In this document: one piece after another, positions 43,762 through 51,318 of the stretch
Position numbering within the stretch: the stretch's first letter is position 1
How the letters are laid out: each line of letters opens with the position of its first letter
NCBI RefSeq assembly: GCF_037201965.1
Contig: NZ_CP147518.1
Span: 1,425,001-1,489,000 of the forward strand
Origin: Spirosoma sp. SC4-14
GTDB taxonomy: Bacteria > Bacteroidota > Bacteroidia > Cytophagales > Spirosomataceae
Reading direction: 5' to 3'
DNA: 64,000 nucleotides
Made by a program: the position numbers and the translations under genes
Notes under the pieces: generated by a model
Databases searched by the model: none
What the model saw: only the letters and a program-made list of their open reading frames with translations
Told to the model about the DNA's origin: nothing

Positions 43762-44250
43762 ATGAAAACGATCCGCGTAACCCTACTTCTGTCGATCCTG
43801 CTAAGTCTGTCGGTATCTGGTTTCTTTACCCGGTATACGGGCGCTAATGAGGTAATGGCCATGAGCTCCGTGCCCGCCAATTATTACAATCCACTTTTGT
43901 TAAATAACCGTTCGCTGGACTACAATCTGTTTTCAATTGGCAGCAAAGGCGTTCTGTCTGTTGTGGCAGGCAATCCAATAGACAGAACAACGCCCAGAAT
44001 CCCATTCCGAATTTATCTGCAACGCAATGGTAAAGCAGTTCGTATGGGAGCTTCGGACAGTAGCCAGGTTGTTTCTCAAATTGACGTAAGTGCCGTGCTG
44101 ATTCAGGCGAAACCAGGCGATATACTGGTTATTGAACCGGCCCGAAGCGAAGAGCCGATTGGGCGGCAAACAATTCGATTAAAAGACACTACATTTAATC
44201 TGCAATTCAATCTGTTCCCTTTCCTGAAACAGCAGAAAGACAATTGCTGA
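43762..44250 (+). CDS. Secreted protein of unknown function, related in layout to its upstream neighbour
   Basis: 162 residues from the ATG at 43762 (MKTIRVTLLLSILLSLSVSG, signal peptide). An ATG at 43750 would add four residues. The mature part contains GSKGVLSVVAGNPIDRTTPRIPFRIYLQRNGK and ends with an LQFNLFPF strand. AKPGDILVIEPARSEE matches the pattern of the preceding protein. The layout suggests a beta-sandwich similar to GldM/pilus-type domains, but no family can be claimed. It is 19 bp downstream of the previous gene and about 30 bp upstream of the regulator, so co-expression is likely. Confidence 0.68.
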   Translation: MKTIRVTLLLSILLSLSVSGFFTRYTGANEVMAMSSVPANYYNPLLLNNRSLDYNLFSIGSKGVLSVVAGNPIDRTTPRIPFRIYLQRNGKAVRMGASDSSQVVSQIDVSAVLIQAKPGDILVIEPARSEEPIGRQTIRLKDTTFNLQFNLFPFLKQQKDNC

Positions 44251-44279
44251 CGAATTGTTGCCGGAAGCTTGTGATTGTT

Positions 44280-45167
44280 ATGCGAAAACTAGCGGTTATA
44301 CTCGCGGTGTTAGCTGTAGGAATATTGTTCGTGCAGTTTATCAGCCTTACCCCTTCGGTAGAGGAGGATAATCGCTTTGCACAACGGGTCAATCTGGCAC
44401 TTCGTCGGACGGCCCATCATTTGTTGGTTGAAAAAGGGGATAGCACTTCCCGAATCGCACCTGTCCAACAACTTAATGCAACAACGTTTCTGGTTCGTCT
44501 GGAGCGTCCCTTCGAATATGATCGTCTGCCTGCTTTGTTGCAACAATCGCTGAACCTACACGAAATCAGCAAGGATTATGATGTAGCGGTGCTCGACTGC
44601 TCCAATGGTGAACTGCAACTAGGCTATAATTTTCTGGATTTCAGAGATAAAAACGAAGTGCCATGCGTAGGGCGTATGCAGGAGGGAGGGTGCTATAATT
44701 TGCAGGTTTCCTTCAAAAACGTAACGGATACATCATCCTCGAAAAACGCACAATGGTGGACATGGCCGCTTGGTGTTTTGCTATTGGGAGGGGCCTTGTT
44801 ACTCTGGCAAAAAACAGAGAAACCGGTCGTAGAGCAGGCCGAACTTTCAGTAAAAAAGCCGGAAGAGTCGGTCATACTGGGGCAAATCTCCTTTAACATT
44901 GCCAATCAATCTGTCGAAATAGCAGGTGAAGTTTATACGCTCACCTATCGCGAAGCGAAACTGTTGAACCTGTTTGTTCGTCATCCGAATCAACTCCTCG
45001 AACGGGACTTTATCTTAAAGTCGGTTTGGGAAGATGAAGGTATCATTGTTGGCCGAAGTGTCGATGTATTTGTGTCGCGGTTGCGTAAACTCCTGCAACC
45101 CGATCCTGGCCTGCGCATCGTGGCTGTGCATGGCGTTGGCTACCGATTAGAGGTAGTTCCGGCCTGA
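44280..45167 (+). CDS. Membrane-anchored winged-helix regulator (OmpR/PhoB-type domain, two TM)
   Basis: 295 residues from the ATG at 44280; a TTG at 44244 overlaps the previous stop. Order: TM1 (about 4-24), a periplasmic domain of about 130 residues with three Cys (LDCSNG, VPCVGR, GGCYNL), TM2 (about 157-176, WPLGVLLLGGALLLW), a charged linker, and a C-terminal OmpR-type winged helix (TLTYREAKLLNLFVRHPNQLLERD, recognition helix SVDVFVSRLRKLL, wing VHGVGYRLE). No receiver domain is present, so it is a one-component sensor that would read periplasmic state and bind DNA at the membrane. This is the ToxR idea, but with the DNA-binding domain at the C-terminus. The two secreted proteins upstream are plausible ligands or co-sensors. 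Confidence 0.85.
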   Translation: MRKLAVILAVLAVGILFVQFISLTPSVEEDNRFAQRVNLALRRTAHHLLVEKGDSTSRIAPVQQLNATTFLVRLERPFEYDRLPALLQQSLNLHEISKDYDVAVLDCSNGELQLGYNFLDFRDKNEVPCVGRMQEGGCYNLQVSFKNVTDTSSSKNAQWWTWPLGVLLLGGALLLWQKTEKPVVEQAELSVKKPEESVILGQISFNIANQSVEIAGEVYTLTYREAKLLNLFVRHPNQLLERDFILKSVWEDEGIIVGRSVDVFVSRLRKLLQPDPGLRIVAVHGVGYRLEVVPA

Positions 45168-45216
45168 AAACATACTTTACACGTTGTTAGTACCTCCTTG
45201 TTTTGGTAATCTGTTC

Positions 45217-45420
45217 CTATGCATAGTGCTCCGTCCTATTGATCCGTGATAGAATCGCTACCAGGGCAGCAACGTCAATCGCAATTCCCAGAATGGATAG
45301 TACCGTGTGAAAAAACGGATGCGTATATAGTAGACATGAAATGCGACTCATTTCCAATTTGGCTACACCATCTGTTAATTTGGCAACAGTCTCTTTAGTG
45401 GCAGCATAGATCTTTGTCAT
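45217..45420 (-). CDS. Possible small membrane protein
   Basis: 67 residues from the ATG at 45418-45420 (MTKIYAATKETVAKLTDGVAK). There is one hydrophobic segment near residues 38-60 (HTVLSILGIAIDVAALVAIL) and a basic C-terminus. No family is recognised. It starts only 23 bp from the divergent dehydrogenase gene. It may be chance coding; the only support is a plausible amphipathic-plus-TM layout in an otherwise empty 275-bp gap. Confidence 0.3.
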   Translation of the reverse strand: MTKIYAATKETVAKLTDGVAKLEMSRISCLLYTHPFFHTVLSILGIAIDVAALVAILSRINRTEHYA

Positions 45421-45443
45421 CGTAGTTGAAAATAACAACGATT

Positions 45444-46484
45444 ATGATTCACTCGAAAGGATATGCCGCCCAAAACGCGGAAACAGAGTTAGCGCCGTGG
45501 GAATTTGAACGCCGGGATGTTGGCCCACACGACATCCTGATTACCATTGCCTATTGCGGAGTTTGCCATACCGATATTCACCTGACTCGCAACGAGTGGT
45601 TTCCCGGAATCTTCCCGATGGTACCCGGCCACGAGATTGTTGGCATTGTCGGGCAGGTTGGTGAACACGTAACGAAATTCAGTATTGGCGACCGGGCTGC
45701 GGTAGGCGTCATGGTGGATTCGTGCCGGGGCTGTGACGATTGCCGAAACGGACAGGAGCAATTTTGTAGCGTAAGCCCGGTCGTGACGTATAATAATCTC
45801 GACCATTATGGCATGCCTGCTTATGGTGGCTATGCCAACAACATTGTTCTGAATGAAGATTTCGCGCACCACATTTCTCCAACCCTAGACCTGGCCGCCG
45901 TAGCGCCCCTGTTGTGTGCGGGTATTACGACGTATTCACCCCTCCGTCGCTGGAAGGTCGGGAAGGGGCATAAGCTGGCTGTAGTGGGGCTGGGTGGATT
46001 AGGCCATATGGCAGTAAAATTTGGGGTGGCATTTGGGGCAGAAGTTACGGTGTTGAGCACATCGCCCCATAAAGAAGAAGAAGCCCGAAAACTGGGAGCG
46101 CATCATTTTGTGGTGACAAAAGACGAAGAACAGATGAAGACTGCAGCCCGGTCTTTCCATTTTATTATCGACACCGTAGCCGCCGACCATGACATTAACC
46201 CCTATATGGCCTTACTCAAAACCAGCGGAGTGTACATCAATGTTGGCATGCCTGCCGAACCCTGGCAGCTTTCGTCCTTCACGCTGGCTATGGGCAACAA
46301 AGTTGTGGCGGGTTCGGGAGCGGGTGGTTTGCCCGAAACGCAGGAAATGCTTGATTTCTGCGCCGAACACAACATCGTAGCCGATATTGAGCTAATTGCC
46401 ATCAAAGACATCCACACTGCTTTTGAACGGATGTTGAAAGGTGATGTGTTATACCGTTTTGTGATCGATATGGCAACGTTATAA
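45444..46484 (+). CDS. Zinc-dependent NAD(P)-alcohol dehydrogenase (CAD/YahK type)
   Basis: 346 residues from the ATG at 45444. Catalytic zinc site: CGVCHTDIH and GHE (PGHEIVG). The structural zinc site has four Cys in SCRGCDDCRNGQEQFC. The Rossmann motif is GLGGLGHMAVKF. The sequence follows the cinnamyl-alcohol/broad-range aldehyde reductase class (NADPH-dependent reduction of aldehydes to alcohols); the exact substrate is unknown. The following AraC-type gene, 95 bp downstream beyond a long inverted repeat, is on the same strand and might control it. Confidence 0.92.
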   Translation: MIHSKGYAAQNAETELAPWEFERRDVGPHDILITIAYCGVCHTDIHLTRNEWFPGIFPMVPGHEIVGIVGQVGEHVTKFSIGDRAAVGVMVDSCRGCDDCRNGQEQFCSVSPVVTYNNLDHYGMPAYGGYANNIVLNEDFAHHISPTLDLAAVAPLLCAGITTYSPLRRWKVGKGHKLAVVGLGGLGHMAVKFGVAFGAEVTVLSTSPHKEEEARKLGAHHFVVTKDEEQMKTAARSFHFIIDTVAADHDINPYMALLKTSGVYINVGMPAEPWQLSSFTLAMGNKVVAGSGAGGLPETQEMLDFCAEHNIVADIELIAIKDIHTAFERMLKGDVLYRFVIDMATL

Positions 46485-46486
46485 TT

Positions 46487-46569
46487 TTTGTCATTTCGAC
46501 CGAAGGGAGAAATCTCAAATCTCCGTATTAAGTAAGCTTGAGATTTCTCCCTTCGGTCGAAATGACAAA
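46487..46569. repeat. Perfect 32-bp inverted repeat between dehydrogenase and AraC genes
   Basis: Arms 46487-46518 and 46538-46569 are exact reverse complements and flank a 19-nt spacer. The arm contains gtcatttcgaccgaaggga followed by gaaatctcaa. From memory, similar short palindromes are scattered through many Bacteroidota genomes. It begins 3 bp after the dehydrogenase stop and ends 11 bp before the AraC ATG. It can act as a terminator and would form a very stable RNA hairpin. Confidence 0.88.
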
Positions 46570-46579
46570 TCCCCGACGT

Positions 46580-47497
46580 ATGAAAAAAGAGCTGAAGTCC
46601 CCGTACTATTTCCATTCTGTAGCTGAATTGCACGAAGCGTTGGGCTTACCGAAGCCCCTGCATCCGTTGGTCAGTCTGAGTAATTACGAGAACATTCGGG
46701 CCGATATGACGGATATCGCCAAGGGCCTGATGACGAATCTGTACAAGATTTCGTACAAAAAACAGTTTACGGGCAAGGCTCGGTACGGCCAGAGTTTTTA
46801 CGACTTCAATGAAGGGGGACTCTGTTTCGTATCGCCCAATCAGTTGATTTCAGAAGCAGAACCTCATGGCAATTATGAAGGGTTCACGCTGATGATTCAC
46901 CCGGACTTTATTCGCCCGTATGCGCTGGGGAAAACTATCAAAAACTACGGTTTCTTCTCCTATTCGTCCAACGAAGCGCTACATTTATCAGAACAGGAGA
47001 AAGAGACCACCATGGGCGTTTTCAAAAACATTGGCGAGGAGTTGGCACGGCCGATCGATCAGTTCAGCCAGGATGTAATTGTCTCATTGATCGAACTGTT
47101 GCTCAACTACAGCAATCGATTTTATAATCGTCAGTTCATTACCCGCAAAGCCGCAAACCACGATCTGCTCACGAAACTGGAAGCGCTGCTCGACGATTAT
47201 TTCAACACGGAAAAAACACTCACAAACGGTTTGCCGACAGTTCAGTATATTTCGGACCAACTCAATGTATCAACCCGCTATCTGAGCGATATGCTTCGTG
47301 CACTTACCGGCCAAAGTACCCAGCAACATATTCAGAACAAGCTGATCGACAAAGCCAAAGAAATTCTGAGTTCGAGCAACCTGACCACGGCCGAAGTTGC
47401 CTATCAGCTTGGCTTCGAACATCCACAATCGTTCAACAAGATTTTCAAGCGCAAGACCAACGTATCGCCCATCGAGTTTCGGCAGTCGTTCAACTAA
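46580..47497 (+). CDS. AraC-family transcriptional regulator
   Basis: 305 residues from the ATG at 46580; a TTG at 46538 lies in the inverted repeat and is rejected. The N-terminal cupin-like sensing domain (about 20-190, with SFYDFNEGGLCFVSPNQL) is followed by two helix-turn-helix units (VQYISDQLNVSTRYLSDMLRAL and TTAEVAYQLGFEHPQSFNKIFKRK), ending NVSPIEFRQSF. The arrangement is the usual one for small-molecule responsive activators. Likely targets are neighbours such as the dehydrogenase; inference only. Confidence 0.9.
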   Translation: MKKELKSPYYFHSVAELHEALGLPKPLHPLVSLSNYENIRADMTDIAKGLMTNLYKISYKKQFTGKARYGQSFYDFNEGGLCFVSPNQLISEAEPHGNYEGFTLMIHPDFIRPYALGKTIKNYGFFSYSSNEALHLSEQEKETTMGVFKNIGEELARPIDQFSQDVIVSLIELLLNYSNRFYNRQFITRKAANHDLLTKLEALLDDYFNTEKTLTNGLPTVQYISDQLNVSTRYLSDMLRALTGQSTQQHIQNKLIDKAKEILSSSNLTTAEVAYQLGFEHPQSFNKIFKRKTNVSPIEFRQSFN

Positions 47498-47521
47498 ACG
47501 TTTACCTGATTACAAACCCTT

Positions 47522-48067
47522 ATGTCTTATTGCCACGCCATCGACACGATGACGGAGGAACGGAAAGCCCTCCACAAAGCCTATCACGACTATCAGTATG
47601 GTTTCCCCATTCACGACGACAACGAACTGTTCTGTCGGCTGGTGCTGGAAATCAATCAGGCTGGCCTAAGCTGGGAAACCATTCTGAAAAAAGAAGCGAC
47701 CTTCCGAAAAGCATACGACAATTTCGACCTGAAAACCGTTGCCAGCTATACCGATGCCGACCGGGAACGCTTATTGGCCGATCCGGGCATCATCCGCAAC
47801 CGACTGAAGATCAACGCGGCCATTGAGAATGCGAAGACAATTTTACAGTTACAGACCGAACATGGTTCCTTTGAGAACTGGCTGGCGTTGCATCACCCTA
47901 AAACCAAGGCCGAATGGGTAAAGCTGTTCAAAAAAACATTCCGGTTTACAGGTGGAGAAATCGTCAATGAATTTCTGATGAGCATTGGCTATCTACCCGG
48001 TGCACACGTTACCAACTGCCCCGTTTATCAAACCATACTGGATGCCCGTCCGAAGTGGTTCGTTTGA
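47522..48067 (+). CDS. tag: DNA-3-methyladenine glycosylase I
   Basis: 181 residues, the normal family length. Zinc-snap ligands Cys4 and His18 at the N-terminus and His162 and Cys166 (GAHVTNCPVY) at the C-terminus match the E. coli enzyme. The helix-hairpin-helix core has FCRLVLEINQAGLSWETILKK, with the base-recognition Glu in VLEINQAG. It excises 3-methyladenine from alkylated DNA. The start follows the AraC stop by 24 bp. The palindrome downstream of its stop serves as site 4 of the sigma-54 regulon and may also end this transcript. Confidence 0.95.
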   Translation: MSYCHAIDTMTEERKALHKAYHDYQYGFPIHDDNELFCRLVLEINQAGLSWETILKKEATFRKAYDNFDLKTVASYTDADRERLLADPGIIRNRLKINAAIENAKTILQLQTEHGSFENWLALHHPKTKAEWVKLFKKTFRFTGGEIVNEFLMSIGYLPGAHVTNCPVYQTILDARPKWFV

Positions 48068-48085
48068 TGGACTGGTAAATAACCT

Positions 48086-48132
48086 TGTCCCAAACCGTAC
48101 AGCCAATGTCCACTTTCGGACATTGGCTGTTT
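48086..48132. promoter_or_regulatory. Enhancer-like palindrome 4 (TGTCCA-CTTT-CGGACA) with upstream copy
   Basis: The core TGTCCACTTTCGGACA spans 48107-48122 and lies within a longer perfect palindrome (13-bp arms 48101-48113 and 48120-48132). A degenerate copy, TGTCCCAAACCGTACA, begins at 48086, 21 bp upstream. The core centre is 85.5 bp from the -12 position of the promoter at 48186, exactly as in site 5. Confidence 0.77.
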
Positions 48133-48185
48133 GTTTATTAACCCAAGAGGGCCATTCTGAAGTGCTCAGTGGCTTTTTTTGAGTT

Positions 48186-48201
48186 TGGCCGCTCATTTGC
48201 T
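48186..48201 (+). promoter_or_regulatory. Sigma-54 -24/-12 promoter of PadR/permease unit
   Basis: TGGCCGCTCATTTGCT has GG-N10-GC spacing and a perfect TTGCT -12 element. The -24 element keeps TGGC. The transcript start would be near 48212, 17 bp before the PadR ATG. Confidence 0.72.
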
Positions 48202-48228
48202 CAGCAAAAATAGAACTAACAAAAACCG

Positions 48229-48588
48229 ATGAAACGAAGCTACTTGGGTGAGTTTGAAGAGATCGTCCTACTGACGGTAGCTGTCCTGGAACTGCAAAAG
48301 CAGGCCTACGGTGTTGCCATCACGCACGAGATCATCGAGCAAACGGGTCGTTCGGTACGGCTCAATCAGATTCATTCGGCGCTGGACCGGCTCGAAGATA
48401 AAGGCATGGTAAAGTCGGAAATGGGCGAACCCACTGCCGAACGGGGTGGTCGCCGGAAACGGCTGTTTAGCGTTACGGCCTACGGTCGGCGGACCTTGCA
48501 GGAAATTCAGGAAGTCCGGGTTAGCTTCTGGAACCGATTGCTGAATCCACTAAATAGCATAGGGCAGAGGGGTTGGGGCATGGGGTAG
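48229..48588 (+). CDS. PadR-family transcriptional regulator
   Basis: 119 residues. Winged helix: MKRSYLGEFEEIVLLTVAVL, AYGVAITHEIIEQTGRSV, IHSALDRLEDKGMVKSEMG, then the family wing AERGGRRKRLFSVTAYGRRTL. It is a short (subfamily 2) PadR without the long C-terminal dimer domain. The last ten codons (NSIGQRGWGMG) are encoded inside the palindromic junction sequence before permease 10. It is the first gene behind the sigma-54 promoter at 48186 and probably represses the permeases that follow, as PadR genes next to transporters usually do. Confidence 0.9.
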   Translation: MKRSYLGEFEEIVLLTVAVLELQKQAYGVAITHEIIEQTGRSVRLNQIHSALDRLEDKGMVKSEMGEPTAERGGRRKRLFSVTAYGRRTLQEIQEVRVSFWNRLLNPLNSIGQRGWGMG

Positions 48589-48629
48589 CTATGCCAGCGT
48601 TTAACCCCATGCCCTAAACCCTTTTCTCC

Positions 48630-51257
48630 ATGCGCTACAGCCCACCCCGCTTCGCTGACAAACTCCTCCGCTTTTTCCTGCCCGATGATCGGCTGGAAGA
48701 AGTGTTGGGTGATCTGCACGAAGAATTTCGCTGGCAGGTCGTTCGCGTGGGTGAGCGACGGGCACGCTGGCGCTACTGGCGCGATGTGCTGGGTTTTCTG
48801 AAACCATTTGCGATAAAGCGTAAGCAAGCAAACAATCATTTCGATGATTATTCAACAACCTATCTAATGCAACCCACTATGCTACGGAATTATGTAAAAA
48901 TCGCCTTTCGGAATCTGGCCAAGAACAAGACCTTTTCCGTCATCAACACCCTTGGTCTGGCGTTGGGCATGGCGTGTAGTCTGCTTATTCTGCTCTGGGT
49001 GCAGGACGAGCGGAGCGTCGATGCGTTTCATGCGCACAAAGACCAGTTATACCGGATTTACATGCGGGAATATTTCAGCGGAAAGATGCAGGGCGTCATC
49101 TGGACACCGGGCCCGCTGGCAGCCACATTGAAAAAAGAAATCCCCGAAATCGAATATGCAACGGCGTATGAATGGCCGGGGCCGCAAACGTTTTCGGTTG
49201 GAAATAAAGTCCAGAAGCAATCGCTCAATGCCGTTGGGGCTGATTTTTTCAAGATGTTTAGTTTCAAACTGCTTCAGGGCACATCTGAAGCCGCATTGAA
49301 AGACCCGAACAACCTGGCTATCTCGCACGACATGGCTAACCGCTTTTTCGGTAGCCCGGAAGCTGCTATTGGTAAAACCATTCGGTTCGACAACCGGAAG
49401 GATATGCTGGTTTCGGCGGTATTTGAGAACCTTCCGAAAAACAGTACGCTACAATTCGATTGCCTTCGCAACTGGGATGCTTATGTGGACGATGGGAACG
49501 ACTGGGCTAAAGAGTGGGGGAGCACCGACCCACTCACGTTTTTCATGCTCCGCCCCGATGCTAATCCAGCAAAGGTGGCAGCGAAAATGCAGCATATGCT
49601 CGACAAATTCAACCGCGACGAAGGTAAACCGGCCCACACGGAACTGGCCATGCAGCCGTTTCATGAATATTACCTGAACAGCAATTTTAAAGATGCTCAA
49701 ATTGATGGGGGACGTATCGAATATGTACGGCTGTTTACGATAGTGGCGGTGTTTATCCTGCTGATTGCCTGTGTCAATTTCATGAATCTGGCCACGGCGC
49801 GGTCAGGCAAACGCGCCAAAGAAGTAGGTGTCAGAAAAGTAGTGGGTGCCAGGCGGTCGCTGCTGATCGGGCAGTTTCTGGGCGAGGCCATGTTGCTGAC
49901 CGTTTTCTCGGTTAGTCTGGCCGTGTTGCTAGTGGGTTTGGTAGTGCCCGCTTTTAATACCCTCACTGGTAAACAGATCACTTTACCCCTTCTGGAACCT
50001 TCGTTTTGGGGGGGATTAGTTGGGTTGACGTTGGTTACTGGTTTCGTTTCGGGGAGTTATCCAGCTTTTTTCCTGTCGTCGCTCAGTCCAATACGGGTAC
50101 TGAAAGGCATCATGAAGTTCGACTCAACATCGATCTGGCTCCGGCAGGGATTGGTAGTCTTTCAGTTTGCTCTCTCCATGATTCTGATCGTCGGTATGAT
50201 TATCATTTACCGACAGGTCGATTACGTACAGACTAAAAATCTGGGTTATAACCGCGAAAACCTGATTTATTTCCCGCTGGAAGGTAATCTGGGCAATCAA
50301 TACGATGTGCTAAAAACGGAACTAAGCCAACTGCCGGGTGTTGCGGACGTATCGTATCTGACGGCCGACCCAGCTTCCAATGGTTCCGGCACCGAAGGCA
50401 TTAGCTGGCCCGGCAGCGACCCGAACGAAAAAGTTCGGTTTACGCCGGTGGGTGTTGGTTATGACTTTGCCAAAGCCATGCAGATTAAGCTGCGCGAAGG
50501 CCGCGATTTTTCGAAAGACTTCCCGACCGATTCCAGTGGTTTTCTGATCAACGAAGCAGCCCTGAAAGTCATTGGTTTTAACCAGCCAATCGGCAAAACC
50601 ATCACCTGGGGCAAGCAGAAAGGGACCATTATTGGGGTGTTGAAAGACTTCCATTTTCAATCGCTGCATTCGGCCATTCGGCCGCTTATTGGGTATCTCC
50701 GTACCCAACGTCTGGCAGGCAATGTGAATGCCATTGTGCGGATTAAAGCCGGTAAAACGAAAGAAGCACTGGCCCAGATCGAGACGATTTGCAAAAAACT
50801 GAATCCTACCTTTCCGTTTACGTACAACTTCACCGATCAGGCGTATGCCCGTCAGTATCAAAGCGAGCAGGTGGTGAGTAAGCTCGCCAGCTACTTCGCG
50901 TTTCTGGCTATTTTCATCTCCTGCCTGGGGTTGTTCGGTCTGGCAACGTTTACAGCCGAACAGCGGGTAAAAGAGATTGGCGTTCGCAAAGTGTTGGGCG
51001 CTTCGGTAGGCAACATCATCGGTCTGCTTTCGAAAGATTTTCTGAAGCTGGTATTGATTGCCATTATGCTGGCGTCGCCGGTTGCGTGGTGGGCTATGAA
51101 TCAGTGGCTACAGGGCTTTGCCTACAAAATCAATATTGAGTGGTGGATGTTTGTAGTGGGCGGGGTGCTGTCGGTCGTCATTGCCCTGTTAACCGTCAGT
51201 TTCCAAAGTATCAAAGCAGCCTTGATCAACCCCGTCAAATCACTTCGGTCTGAATAA
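48630..51257 (+). CDS. Prefix-domain MacB-like ABC permease 10
   Basis: 875 residues. Residues 1-80 form a soluble prefix (RYSPPRFADKLLRFFLPDD, EEVLGDLHEEFRWQV, GERRARWRYWRDVLGF) of the kind NCBI calls permease prefix domain 2. An internal Met at residue 84 starts MLRNYVKIAFRNLAKNKTF, which is where unprefixed paralogues begin. The permease part is closest to permeases 1 and 13 (TPGPLAATLKKEIPEIE). Coupling helices are RAKEVGVRKVVGARRSLLIGQF and EQRVKEIGVRKVLGASVGNI; the C-terminus is NPVKSLRSE. It follows the PadR gene by 41 bp in the same unit. Confidence 0.93.
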   Translation: MRYSPPRFADKLLRFFLPDDRLEEVLGDLHEEFRWQVVRVGERRARWRYWRDVLGFLKPFAIKRKQANNHFDDYSTTYLMQPTMLRNYVKIAFRNLAKNKTFSVINTLGLALGMACSLLILLWVQDERSVDAFHAHKDQLYRIYMREYFSGKMQGVIWTPGPLAATLKKEIPEIEYATAYEWPGPQTFSVGNKVQKQSLNAVGADFFKMFSFKLLQGTSEAALKDPNNLAISHDMANRFFGSPEAAIGKTIRFDNRKDMLVSAVFENLPKNSTLQFDCLRNWDAYVDDGNDWAKEWGSTDPLTFFMLRPDANPAKVAAKMQHMLDKFNRDEGKPAHTELAMQPFHEYYLNSNFKDAQIDGGRIEYVRLFTIVAVFILLIACVNFMNLATARSGKRAKEVGVRKVVGARRSLLIGQFLGEAMLLTVFSVSLAVLLVGLVVPAFNTLTGKQITLPLLEPSFWGGLVGLTLVTGFVSGSYPAFFLSSLSPIRVLKGIMKFDSTSIWLRQGLVVFQFALSMILIVGMIIIYRQVDYVQTKNLGYNRENLIYFPLEGNLGNQYDVLKTELSQLPGVADVSYLTADPASNGSGTEGISWPGSDPNEKVRFTPVGVGYDFAKAMQIKLREGRDFSKDFPTDSSGFLINEAALKVIGFNQPIGKTITWGKQKGTIIGVLKDFHFQSLHSAIRPLIGYLRTQRLAGNVNAIVRIKAGKTKEALAQIETICKKLNPTFPFTYNFTDQAYARQYQSEQVVSKLASYFAFLAIFISCLGLFGLATFTAEQRVKEIGVRKVLGASVGNIIGLLSKDFLKLVLIAIMLASPVAWWAMNQWLQGFAYKINIEWWMFVVGGVLSVVIALLTVSFQSIKAALINPVKSLRSE

Positions 51258-51318
51258 TGCAGGGATGGCACGGCAAATCCCAACAATTCCCGCAACCCAT
51301 GCAACACCCCGCAACCCC

